From Setophaga petechia (lineage: Eukaryota > Chordata > Aves > Passeriformes > Parulidae), in assembly GCA_024362935.1 (NCBI GenBank), contig JANCRA010000124.1, positions 1,240,001-1,304,000 of the forward strand: DNA of 64,000 nucleotides, given 5' to 3'. The stretch's first letter is position 1. Each line of letters begins with the position of its first letter. This document shows positions 1 to 10,043 of this stretch, piece by piece. The notes under the pieces were generated by a model. The model saw nothing but the letters and a program-made list of their open reading frames with translations, ran no database searches and was not told the DNA's origin. A program made the position numbers and the translations under genes.

Positions 1-1417
1 ATGGTGTTGGGGTATGCACAAGTGACATTGCATTCATTGCCTCAAACAAGGGGAGCGCAAACATATAAATCCCCCCAGACGTGTCAACATGCAAGCTGTT
101 ATCCAACTGCACGAACACCTTCTCTCCTAAACCAAATTAGTGCCTCTATGTTGGCTTTCAGGAACTCAGAATGCTCTTTTTAGGACTTTTAAAACAAGCA
201 GTGTCTTTGGATTTTTAAAATGTCACCAATATGAAGAAAGTCTGTGTTGCAGCCAGCGAAGTTGCCTTGTGTCTGATGTAGGAAGCTAGCAGGAGGCTGT
301 CACACAGGGACTGGCAACAACACATATAGAAGCCTATGCCTTGGGGTTTTCTTTGCATGGTGTATTTTTCCTTGAAAGATTTATGATTTGAAATTGAATC
401 AGAGTTAGTCAGCAAAAAGAAAAAGGAAGGTGCTAATTCACATGGACTAATCAACAGTTCCAAATAATTTAAACATGTTTTTGGGATGATGCAAGTTCAG
501 TGAATAGATTTTCTTTTGAGAAAGGTATAAGAACATGACCTCAAGGCTGCAGGACAAACCATTTTTTGTTAGAAATTCCTGTTATTACCTTCCCATGCAT
601 AGTTTTTAAGCTTTCTGTAATCTCAAATGACCTCAGTTCTGTGATTATTGCATCTGCATACCATCTGTAAAAACCCAACACGAAAAGCCATGGTTGTATT
701 TCAGTTCAAAAATAAGAAAACACACAAATTATTATTTCACTGATAGCACTTGCAGACCTTTTAGGTTTAATCCTATTCGTGCTATATTCAGAAATGTGCT
801 CTTGACTTCAGCAGGAGTTGGCATGAGTGCCTAACCATAAATAAATATGGAAGGTAGTTGTTTGTGATTTTCAGCATGAAAAGGATTTTATAGACAGTGT
901 AAAGAGAGGTGACAGGTGGCAAATACTCAGACAGAAAACTCTGCAACTGAAACCTTCTAATGAAACACCTCTCTTTCTTCAGACCTAGCCTTCAAACACC
1001 TCTCTGAAATCTGTGGAGTTCATGGGAACCTCTTGTACCTTTATTGATAGTACCTTTAGTACCTTTATTTATAAAGGTAAATTATAATTTAAAGCTGTCA
1101 ACACAAAGAGAATATTTAACCACATGCAGCGTCTATAGACACTGCAATCAATGTTTTCTTTTGCTCTACCATACTCTCGTGTATTTGAGAAAATAATAGT
1201 TATGCAAACCTGTGTGTCAGTGTAGTTAATCACAGTGGTATTGTATGGATGGATGTATGTACAAAGCTTTGACATAGAAAATATAAGTTCAGACTTTGTT
1301 AATTCTTACTAATAGATTGGGAATGCTTTGGTTGATCTGATTTAGTGGGGTTGCAGTATTTCTTCTTTTAAGGCAGCCTGTAAGATATAACTCTTGACCC
1401 CATGCAGCCATATTTTC
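1..1417. other. AT-rich intergenic DNA without recognised features
   Basis: No open frame resembling a protein, no RNA gene and no repeat that I can name is visible here. Short open frames are isolated and lack family-like motifs. Confidence 0.6.
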
Positions 1418-1790
1418 TGAAAAATCCCTTGGCCAGGATTTTTCTCCTGAGAAGCTGAGAGGCCACAGGAACAAAATGTAAACAATAATTATCTGCTACT
1501 GGGGAATGCAACAGGTGAATCTTAGATTGGTCTCATGTGGTTGTTTCTAATTAATGGCCAATCACAGTCAGCTGGCTTGGACTGTCTGAGAGCCATGAGC
1601 TTTTGTTATTCATTCCATTCCTTTCCTTTCAAGCCTTCTGATGAAATCCTTTCTTCTATTCTTTTAGTATAGTTCTAATATATCATTTTAATAATATATA
1701 TATCCTAAAATAATAAATCAGCCTTCTGAAGCATGGAGTCAAGATTCTCGTCTCTTTCCTTGTCATGGCACCCCTGTGAACACCACCACA
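1418..1790 (+). mobile_element. Solo LTR, passerine type (family 1)
   Basis: The block starts with TGAAAAATCCC and ends in CACCACCACA. It contains an AATAAA signal near 1709 followed by a U5-like segment. I recognise the overall text as a common songbird LTR, probably ERVL-like, from memory only. No internal retroviral sequence adjoins it. The flanking five bases do not form an obvious duplication, so the exact ends are uncertain. Confidence 0.65.
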
Positions 1791-1885
1791 ACCCCACACA
1801 TAAGGTATTCGATCAAACAAAACAAACACCTTGAGAGAGTTCTAAGTTTTGTGAGAATTATAGCCCTAGCTTTGTTTATGTATAG

Positions 1886-2411
1886 TGATGCGGGAATACT
1901 TAAAATTAGAGGGTCTTGAGAAAGTTAGAAAAAGACAGGCCTCAGTGACAGCAAAGACAGTGAGATGCTAAAGCAGCAGAAAAATTAGTAATGTAGACAT
2001 AGGCCTATGTCATGTGCTGCCTTAGGTGGTAACAAGTTTACTTACTGTATATCTTTAGAAGGTTAAAAATGAATAGAGCTCCGTGCCTTGTTTCTTATGA
2101 ACAAGCTATTGTGTTTGAAAATAGGCCGCGATTGTTTCAACCAAAGCTACGTGTATTTTAAGTGATTGGATAGAAGTATTGTCAATATGCTTGTGCTCTA
2201 TATGTGATTGGCTGAAACGCAGATGGAAATGGCTTTATGATATGCTGTGACACTACGTTTCTTTGGCATTCTGTTTGAATCAGTGACCTGGTTGCATCTC
2301 TTGTCTCCATTGTCGTAACAATGTGCTGAGACTGATGCGTGAATAAACCACTCTGACGCTGGTGCAGATTGTCCCGTCCCTTCGTGGTGTAAATAGTCTT
2401 GCCAGGGCATA
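1886..2411 (+). mobile_element. LTR, family E, copy 1
   Basis: This segment aligns by eye with 31439-32010 over most of its length. Shared landmarks are a GGCCTCAG block, a GCAGAAAAATTA block, a GTGATTG...TAGAA..TACTGTCAA-like block, and an AATAAA close to GAGACTGATGC. The shared stretch has a promoter-to-polyadenylation layout reading on the plus strand. The boundaries are estimates from where the similarity begins and ends. Confidence 0.55.
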
Positions 2412-2499
2412 GTGACTATTGAATTAGCACTCCCAAAAGGCAGATTTGCATGCAGCAGTGGGGAACAAAGCAACAGGGACCCCCTCATGCATCCAAAAG

Positions 2500-2886
2500 A
2501 CATCCCTTTATTGTAAAAATCACACCCTTTTTATGCCTTAATCTCAACCTGACACAACTGAACCCAAACTGAGCCCTAACAGAACTGAGCAGAAAGAAGG
2601 CACCCATTGGCTGGTGTTACCGAGTGTCATGGACGGGCTTGCTACCAAGCCCCTGCATTTGACTGCCAGGGGCTTCTCCCAGTCAGGTTTCTTGGGAAGC
2701 TGCAAGCATTTCACTGACCAGATCCTGAGGGGGCGTGGAGTTCAGACCAATGAGAGTATGCAGACTGGGTCTTTCAAATGCTCTGTATTAGGGGTAGCCT
2801 GGGAAATAAACACTCTGTGCCACGCAAACCTCGGGGCTGAGCAATCTCCGTCTCCTGCACCAGCAACCCCCACACCTGACCTAACA
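2500..2886 (+). mobile_element. Probable LTR upstream of a Trp-like primer site (family G)
   Basis: The stretch ends in CTAACA and carries GGGAAATAAACACTCTG near 2800 as a likely polyadenylation signal with a U5-like tail. A primer-site-like sequence follows two bases later, and a gag-like fragment lies about 300 bases downstream, in the order expected of the 5' end of a plus-strand provirus. The 5' end of the LTR is not clear. Confidence 0.45.
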
Positions 2887-2888
2887 CG

Positions 2889-2907
2889 TGGTGAACCCCA
2901 AAGTGAT
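2889..2907 (+). promoter_or_regulatory. Degenerate primer binding site, tRNA-Trp-like
   Basis: The sequence starts TGGTGAACCCCAAAGTGAT. It resembles the tRNA-Trp primer site used by alpharetroviruses, with about one extra base and two substitutions. It sits two bases after a CA that could end an LTR. The assignment is tentative. Confidence 0.4.
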
Positions 2908-3161
2908 AAGAATTCAGAAGCACAGAGCAAAGAAGACACACGGCGTTAGAGCTGGAAAACGGTGTAGAACCAGATTGCAAGCAGTGTGAGAGATGGGAAA
3001 TGGTGTGGGAACCAGATTACAAGGGCATCAGACCCTGGACTGGTGTTTGGAACTGGAGAAATACAGCCTGGGAGCTGGAAACGGTGACAGAGCCAATATG
3101 GTGAAAAGCCAGGACTTTGCTAAGTAGCATAAAGTGCTGAGAGGTTGCTAGCTGTGTTTTT

Positions 3162-3566
3162 GTGGACTGGAACCACTTAGGAGACCATGGGGGCTTGGAA
3201 GTCAGGACTAGAAAACTCTGTAAGGAAGGTACTGATTTCTTCTTCCAGAGAAGAGGGATGAACAACGATGAACGAGCTCTACAAGCTTTATTCACGTGGT
3301 GCAAAAACCATGAGCTGCACATATCAGAAGGGGACATTGTAAATTTGCACTTTTGGCAGAGGGTTGGACAAAATATATTTGAGGCAGTCTCTTTTGGTGA
3401 TGATGCAGCCATCAGTATTATAAAACAATGGACGCTTGTTCTGGACTTATTATTCAATCAGATTATGAAGGGCAAAGGGGGAAGGGCAGCAGTGCAGCCG
3501 CCTCTTCGTTCCACCCTGGGCGTGAGCGACATTGCCGCGGGAGCCGGCGGGCCCCGGCCGCTGTGA
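3162..3566 (+). pseudogene. gag: Gag matrix fragment of a decayed plus-strand ERV
   Basis: An open frame of 134 codons contains, at about residues 38-95, a matrix-like stretch. It has an acidic/aromatic segment with TWCKNHELHISEGD and LHFWQRVGQNIFEAV, the type of W-C-x-x-H ... FW..VG..LF pattern seen in class II and alpharetroviral matrix domains. No initiating Met-Gly context is present, and GC-rich sequence with stops follows. The fragment lies about 260 bases downstream of a Trp-like primer site, so it probably belongs to the same dead provirus as the LTR ending at 2886. Function is lost. The call rests on motif similarity only. Confidence 0.5.
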
Positions 3567-3739
3567 AAACGTGTCCTAATACAATGGAACTGTGGAGCGG
3601 TCGTGGGAAGCGGCACAGCCCCGGGGAATGGGGGAATCTCGGAAAACTGAAACCATCCCGGGGCTGCCTGAGCCGAGGACACCGACGATGTCCAGAGAGC
3701 CGGCGGCTGTTGGGAAGGATGAAAGTTTGACAATAAATT
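3567..3739 (+). pseudogene. GC-rich remnant following the gag fragment
   Basis: This stretch is markedly richer in C+G and in CpG than both sides. It could be the remnant of a proline-rich Gag linker, as seen intact in the ERVs further on. All three plus frames contain stops, so nothing definite can be assigned. Confidence 0.25.
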
Positions 3740-4360
3740 CACACAGATATGTATGCTTAGCAGAAAGATTTTTAAATGTAGAGTCTGGTGAAGGAATAGA
3801 GATGAAAGCAAGTTTTCATACAGAAGAAAAGAATTGCTGAGCCAGTCTTACTGGATAACCAAGAAGGCAAAGGGTATGTTAGTTAGAAGGGGGTTTTATG
3901 ACTTAGAGCAAAGGGTAAACCCACCTCAAACAAGATGATGTTTTTATGAAGCAGAAAGTTAGCACAGACAAACAAGTCAGCAAAGTTGCAAGTAGAAAAA
4001 AGGTCTCCGAATTTTCCACTGCAAGAAAATTGAAAAACAACTTCTAGCTTAAACTGTAATGCACTAACTTTTAGTGATTGCAGAATAATAACATGAATAT
4101 GGTAATTATAGTAGTTATGATAGGCTAGAGATAATAGTTAAGGTATAGATTGGTTCTACTGTATTAAGATGCTAAGCAAAGAAAAGTATACAATGCATTT
4201 TAACCAAAACCAAAGGGTCTCCAGACCTGACTACAGCTGGAGCTGACAGGTGTAGGCACAGGCTCTGTCAGCCACGACCCTGGACTGCTGTAAAATCTTG
4301 GATGGAATAAACTGCATTTTGGAGAGCTGCCTAGAGTCCCGCATCCCTCAGGCAGTGCCG
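3740..4360 (+). mobile_element. Probable solo LTR (family F)
   Basis: An AATAAA at 4306-4311 sits in a context (GGATGGAATAAACTGCATTTT) that I associate with passerine LTR polyadenylation sites. The upstream 500 bases are U3-like, non-coding and AT-rich. Ends and target duplication could not be fixed. Confidence 0.45.
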
Positions 4361-5499
4361 ATTGCACAATCCAGACACGTGGAGAGATGACAGTCCCCAC
4401 AGCTCTGGCAGCTGACCCAGGCGGGCACACCACGCCGCCCCGCTCTGGGCGAGCAGAGCACGGCGCAGGCACTTCTGCCCCTCTGGGCACACCACGCCAT
4501 GCAGCCGCTCCGAGCCCTCCGGGTTAAAGGGCAATTCCGCAGCCATTGCACCGTGCCGCGTGGCCGCTGAGATCGGCCCCGCCATTGGCACCGGGTCCCC
4601 CGCACTTCCCGTCATCATGGAAAGCGAGCGGGCTGGCTCCAAAGTCACACCTCCGTGAGCCTCGCCGTGTCAGCGCCGGGAGTGGCCCTGCCCCCGAGCC
4701 TTCCTCCAAGGACGGATATGAGAAGAGCTGCAAACACCAAACCCAGAAGCAGAGAGTGGGAAAAGCCCCTGCAGGGGGCCCAACAAGCAAAAAACAGTGG
4801 AAAGAAGCGTGCGAGGGTGTGGGGCCATGCCAGCAATAGCAACCAAGCCATCCTGAGAAGATGGTGCTGACCACATGCCACAGCCATTTCACAACAGCTA
4901 AGAGAGAGCCACTCTCTCACCAAGTGCAAGAGAAAGCCAACATTTCCCTATAAACCTTTTCAAAACCTCACAACCACCTTAGTTCCTGAAAAATCAAAGT
5001 GTCATGTTCCAAGAACTCTAATAAACACACTGAAGGGTTATCCTACAAAGGTTAGAAAAATGTACAACTGTTTGTAAAATATGCTTTAGAGTTCATAGTA
5101 CAATACTCATTATGGGTGTTTGCGGTTCTTAGGACCAAAATCAGTAAGCCTATGATTCAGAAAATGTTGTATTTCTGTCTCAGGCAATTACTGCTGTGCA
5201 TCAAGGAAGCCTTAGTGTGTGCATTAAGAAGTGTTTTCTTAATACTCCTACTCATTATTATTGCCTTGTTTCAAGAAGGATGGTTAAGATCCAAGGGATA
5301 TCCACTAAGATACTAATTTTGAAAAACAATTTATTATAACCAAATTTCATTTGCAAAGTTCTTTAATTGAAGTTCTGCCACTTGTCATCATTTTGTCCTA
5401 GGTTGCAAGGTAATGTGTGTATTCTATTTGTCATCTGTTAGAGGTGTGGCTCTGTTATCTTCTGTTAATTGAGCAGTTATCTTCATCTCTTCTACAAAC
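4361..5499. other. GC-rich then AT-rich non-coding stretch
   Basis: 4361-4960 is GC-rich with overlapping short open frames on both strands, none of which resembles a known domain. 4961-5499 is AT-rich. No gene, RNA or named repeat is visible. Confidence 0.45.
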
Positions 5500-6417
5500 C
5501 AATCCTCCCTCCGGGGAAACATCTGCTCTTAGTGTGCCATTGAGTGCCACAGCATGACTAATAAAATTACATCATCCCACATTGTGAGAAGCTCTGCCCA
5601 GAGGGAGGAGCCAAGCATTCCTACCTGGATAGAAGCTGAGATTTTGGGACACCAGGACAGCCTTTTCCACTGGATTCCCAGAGGAAGACCAGGCCCATCT
5701 ACACCACCACTGGATCTTCAGAGGAAGACCACACCCTCCTACAGGATCACTGCTTCAACAGAACCACATCTGCCTCTCCAGGAGGACGGCAGCCACCATT
5801 TCAATTGGATTGCTACCAACCCCCTGACCAACAGGGTGTCTGTTGGAATTTTGGAGGACACAAGACAGATGATGGACTTTGGACCTAGTTAACATCAGAG
5901 ATTTGAGAAGAGGATGCCTTGGCAAAAGGAAACGGAACTTTGAAAATTAGACCTCCATTGCAAGAAGATGAAATCAAATGGGTTTATTGGAAAAAGAAAA
6001 TCCCATTAAAGTCTGCAAGCAAGAGATGTTGTTCTATGCATAACTTTGTGTATGTGACTTTAACCTAATCATTGTAGTACTCATTACTAGTCTCCCTGAA
6101 ATAGTATATAAGTGCTTGTATCCCACAATAAAATTGGATTCTGATCACCGAGGTAGTCTTCCCCATCTCTCTCCATCGCTGACAGGTGTCAGGTGGTATT
6201 CTGACTCTGTCAGTGTTGTTTTGTATTACTGTATTGTTTATTTCACTTTTATTTTCTTCCCTAATAACGAACTGTTACTCCTGCTCCATATCTTTGCCTG
6301 AGAGGCTCCCTCAATTTCAAAATGACAGGAATTCAAAGGGAGGGAGTTTGCATTTTCCATTTCAGGGGAGGCTCTTGCCTTCCTTAGAAGACATCTGTCT
6401 TTTCAAACCAAGCCACA
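5500..6417 (+). mobile_element. LTR-derived block (family H)
   Basis: A TATA-like TATATAAG occurs at 6105-6112 and an AATAAA at 6127-6132. The 3' part (about 6180-6417) matches my memory of the end of a very common songbird LTR, finishing near CAAACCAAGCCACA. The block may be two overlapping LTRs because promoter and polyadenylation signal are unusually close. Orientation is plus, opposite to the ERV-C remnant next to it. Confidence 0.5.
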
Positions 6418-6559
6418 TTTTAAAAGTTAAAAGTCATCTATTAAATCACTAACAAAGATTCTGTATGCAAAATACTGGGGAGTAACATTGTACTTTAGAG
6501 GATCACCGTCTCACCAATCATTAGCTGTAAAGGTAAGGCAGAAATCCATTGTTAAAGGA

Positions 6560-6780
6560 CCAAGGATTTCTAATTCTTGGGGCTCAGATACTGCTTTGGG
6601 ATGTTCTTTGGCCCAAATGTTCCCATGTAATACAGGATTGCTCCCATTGTCAATTTCACAAGACTAACAACAATGAAACCAACACCTGACCCATTTATGA
6701 ACAGCATTAAATCAGAGTTTGCAGGTCCCACTGATGAAGAAGGGGTGACCCATGATCCCTCTGTTTCACTCATGTCTGTG
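6560..6780 (-). pseudogene. Post-pol segment of ERV-C (possible start of env)
   Basis: A minus-strand open frame (6773 down to 6570, 67 codons) follows directly after the integrase C-terminal region. It contains a hydrophobic stretch (GVGFIVVSLVKLTMGAILYY) that could be a signal or membrane segment. In a retrovirus this is where env begins, but I see no recognisable Env motif and no further env downstream. Treat it as an uncertain remnant. Confidence 0.3.
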
Positions 6781-7680
6781 TACTTGCTTCTACGGTCTTG
6801 AACTCATCAACACATTCTTGGATGCGATATGGTTTGATGTTTTTGGCTGGGACCCACTTAATTCCTGCGCCAGTGGAGACAGAACCATACCCTTTCCAAG
6901 GGATTAATCGGAAAGGGCCTTCAATTGGTCCTGTCCCAGGGATTCTAATTAAAACGGGGATTTTCTTTTCTTTTCGCCTGTGTGTTATTTGAAAAATGCC
7001 TAAAAATTGGTGTATTCGTTTCTGACACAGACCTGTTCAAGAAATTAGAAACATACAAAGCTTTGTTCCACCTCATCTGTGGTGTGACCACTTGCCCCAC
7101 TTCTGTCGACCAAGAATGCATTTTAATGTCTGATGTGTCCTCTCAACAATTGCTTGACTTGTGGGAGAATGAGGAACACCAAGGATGTGACGAACATCCC
7201 AATCTTTAAAAATGTGGCCATTTTTGAGATATATATGCGGGATCATTGTCAGTTTTTACTTCTTGGGGCACACCCAATGAGGCAAAAGCTTTCAAAGAAT
7301 GTTGACAGGCATGATTACCTTTTCACCTGTGTGAAGAGAAGCAAAAACTGTACCAGAGAACGTGTCCACTGAAACATAAGTATTGTTAAATTTACCAAAG
7401 GAAGGCTTTTTAGTGATATCCATTTGCCATAACTGCAGGCTTTATAAACCCCCTGGGTTGACTGCTTTTTCTAGAAACAGGAGGCTGCACAAGCTGACAG
7501 TCAGGACAAGTACTAATGATAGCTTTAGCTTGACTTTTGGAAATTTGAAACATTCCCACAAGTGCTTGTGCATTTTGGTGAAAAAAAGGCATGACTCAGT
7601 TTTGCTGTTCCAAAATGTTTGGCAAGTGTTTGAAATAACCATTGTCAGTTTGTCTGCTCTGGCGTTTCCTTCCACTAAAA
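6781..7680 (-). pseudogene. pol: ERV-C integrase remnant
   Basis: Read on the minus strand, pieces in different frames give an integrase in the right order. First comes the zinc-binding region (HQNAQALVGMF ... STCPDCQ, about 7600-7480). Then follow a catalytic-core segment with a [12 protein letters not shown] strand (about 7400-7340), a second acidic strand around 7230 and a GQAIVERTH-like third motif near 7150. A C-terminal domain with a GYGSVSTGAGIKWVPAK segment lies near 6880-6830. Frameshifts and stops separate the pieces, so no integrase can be made. It belongs to the old outer ERV whose other half lies at 27649-29524. Confidence 0.75.
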
Positions 7681-8140
7681 ATCCAGGAAGCGAAGAATGA
7701 GCCCTGAAGTGAGAAACAAAATATGGATTAGTTCATTATTGTAAAGTTGTATAAAGCCATGAAGGCCAGTGATATCAAGTGTCATTCCAAGCATTCTTTA
7801 CAACTGATCCTTCCATTCTTTTAACCACATTAGCAACATAAGCAGAATCTATGATTAAATTAAAAGGTTGTGGGAAGAGCTGAAAAGCCCAAACCACAGC
7901 AGCAAGCTCAACAATGTGAGGAGATCCCTCTACTATTTGAGTATCTGATTCTCAAGTTTTAGTTGGGAACTTGGTTTGGTTCAACCAAGTAATGACTGCT
8001 TTGTGACTTCTGCCAGATCCATCAGTGAAGAGAATATTGTGTTTAAAGGTTCTTTACTTAACATATGTTTCTCTCTAAAACTCAATTTTGCCTGCAATAA
8101 CTTGTGAGCTGGGTAATGAACAGAAACAATATGTGGAAAA
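7681..8140 (-). pseudogene. pol: ERV-C RNase H remnant
   Basis: On the minus strand this interval encodes, with stops, an FTDGSGRSHKA segment near 8015, an acidic EGSPHIVELAAVVWAF segment near 7910 and a DSAYVANVV segment near 7830. These are the first, second and third acidic blocks of a retroviral RNase H. A final H...EGNARADKL block follows near 7690. At least two stop codons interrupt it. It continues from the reverse transcriptase at 8141-8879 and runs into the integrase. Confidence 0.75.
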
Positions 8141-8879
8141 TTTAACAATTTAAATGCAAATCATCAGAATTTGCAGAATTTTGCATGGCCCAATCAAGAT
8201 CATCTTTTTTCAGTGCTAAATAGAGAACTGCAAATTCTTGACCTGCTAAACTTAACAATCTTGTTCTGGCCTTAATCAGAATTTGTGCTATCATCGCTAA
8301 GACTGTAAAGATAGTCTTTGAAAACCTAGAGGGATGAAAACCCCATTCTATTATCAACAAAGGATCTCTCTCAGAAGGGTCTCATTGAAAAATGAGACAA
8401 CAAAGTTGCATCTGTCCTCCTAAAATTGCAAAAAAGAATGACTTTTCTGGAATACTGCGATGAGCTTGCTGTCTTTGGAGGGCCTCCATGACCTTGTTAC
8501 AGGCTGCACGAGCTTCAGGTATTAGAGTTCTAGGAGAGTTGATGACGCAGCTTCCTCTCAGTAAATTAAAAAGTGGACACAGTTCATCGTTGGTGATTCC
8601 CAAAACACGTCTGTCCTGATTGATTTCTCCTAGAAGCTGTTGTAAGTCTTGCAGCGTGTTGACACTGATCCAGAGCTGTATCTTCTGCAGCATTATGGTT
8701 TTTTCACTCATGTTCCATCCTAGATACTTCCAAGAGTGGAACTCCTTGAATTTTGGGTATAGAAATTTTAAATCCAGCATTTTGGATTTCAGTAACAACA
8801 CTAGGACAAGCTTGCTCCATCTCTGGCTGCGTTGGAGCAGCAATGAGCAAATCATCTATGTAGTGTGAAATCATGGATC
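8141..8879 (-). pseudogene. pol: ERV-C reverse transcriptase, C-terminal half
   Basis: The minus strand begins immediately inside the ERV-A target site with an active-site strand SHYIDDLL (around 8868-8845), so the polymerase motif is YIDD rather than the YMDD of ERV-A and ERV-B. Thumb and connection regions follow: KYLGW near 8725, a LQQLLGEINQDR block near 8640, and an IPEARAACNKVMEALQRQQA segment near 8500. At least one frameshift separates the YIDD strand from the long open stretch 8855-8382. The N-terminal half lies at 27649-28116, in phase with this half if ERV-A and one target copy are discounted. Confidence 0.8.
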
Positions 8880-8885
8880 TTGGAT
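8880..8885. repeat. Target-site duplication TTGGAT, left copy (ERV-A)
   Basis: TTGGAT directly precedes the TG of the 5' LTR and recurs at 27643-27648 directly after the CA of the 3' LTR. Six bases is the usual duplication length for class II retroviruses. Confidence 0.9.
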
Positions 8886-9614
8886 TGTTGCGGTGCGCCC
8901 CCGCAATCTCCCTCCCCCCGGTTCGGTTTACTTTAAATTTATTGTATTAGTTTCTATTGTTCAAGATGGCGCTTGCTGGGTTCCCCCTCCCCCTGTTTTT
9001 CCCCAGCAGAGCTGTCCGTCTTTTAGTTGCTAAGTTACTCCCGCCTTTTTGTATCAAGTAGTCCCCACCCCTGTATCTTAAGTTGTCAGCCTGCCTGCCT
9101 GTCACTCTCTGTCCCTGCCTGCTTCTCCAGAACATTCTCCCCAGGGCAGAGGGTGATTGGGCAGGAGAGGGCTGTCCCACCCCCTATGTAATTTCATTTG
9201 TTGTTACCCTATGTCATTTATGTTGTATGTTAAGTTCATTGGCCAGGGGAAGGGGTTCACCTCCCCCTGGACCCTCTATATATGTTGTGTTCGCCCCACC
9301 CCTCGGGGCAGTCCTCTGCAGCCACCCTACTCGCCTGTACCTTCCCTATCCCTGAATAAACCCTTTTCCCTGCTGTGGAAGACTGCTGCCTCACATCTCT
9401 TCTATCCACCTCTGCTCGTGACTCGTCGTTGTTGGTGCTTGGCCTGGCGGAGCTGCCTTCCCCACCAAGACGTGGGGAGAGCTCCGGGAAGGGCATTGAC
9501 TCACACTTACTCCCGCCGGGGAAACCCTGAGTCCGCAGCTGCCTGCGCCCGCAAACCAGGCTGCTGGCTGTGCAACTCTGTGGAGCAGCCGGGCTCTACT
9601 TCGGCACCGCCACA
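8886..9614 (+). repeat. ERV-A 5' LTR
   Basis: Length 729 bases, TG...CA ends. A TATA-like TATATATG is at 9277-9284 and the AATAAA polyadenylation signal at 9355-9360. It pairs with 26870-27642. A single copy of the 44-base unit that is doubled in the 3' LTR is present here. Confidence 0.95.
9277..9284 (+). promoter_or_regulatory. TATA-like element of ERV-A 5' LTR
   Basis: TATATATG lies 71 bases before the AATAAA at 9355, a normal U3/R arrangement. The same element recurs at 27261-27268 in the 3' LTR. Confidence 0.65.
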
Positions 9615-9619
9615 GCTGC

Positions 9620-9637
9620 TGGCGCCCAACGTGGGGC
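9620..9637 (+). promoter_or_regulatory. ERV-A primer binding site, tRNA-Lys (Lys1,2 type)
   Basis: TGGCGCCCAACGTGGGGC is the Lys-type primer site known from betaretroviruses. It begins five bases after the CA that ends the LTR (intervening GCTGC). Confidence 0.9.
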
Positions 9638-10043
9638 CCCTTCGGAATCGTAGCCACTGGACTACGTCGGACCCTACGGACCGAAGAATCATCTTCCTTG
9701 GGCGCGGCAGTACCACCGTGAGCAGACCCCTGGTCTCTAGGGGCGGCGCTCCGGTGGATAGGAATGAGGACCTCCGGCACCCCGGATCGTTCCTTGAGGT
9801 GGATTTCCTCAGCACCCTGATCCTCACGTTCTCCCCCGGGTGTGGTGAGTTTTGTTGACCCCTTCGTCTTTTTATTTAGCCCCCTGGTGGTTTCGTCCAC
9901 CAGGTGCTGGTTGCTTTTTATTCCCTGACGGGGGGCCCTGGGGAGACCCTTTTCACCAGTCCCCTCTTTAGTTGTTTCTTTCCCCTCGTTTACGTTTTTG
10001 AGTGCTGGGTTGAAGCTTGCTCCGCACGGTAACATCAATAGCC
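9638..10043 (+). other. ERV-A 5' leader
   Basis: Untranslated leader between primer site and gag. It contains a GTGAGT splice-donor-like motif at 9845-9850, which could serve the spliced env message. No open frame of its own is credible. Confidence 0.7.

Noticed and set aside
9083..9355. Conserved small frames in 9083-9858 and 27067-27706
   Set aside because: They lie in the two ERV-A LTRs and leader; conservation is explained by LTR identity.
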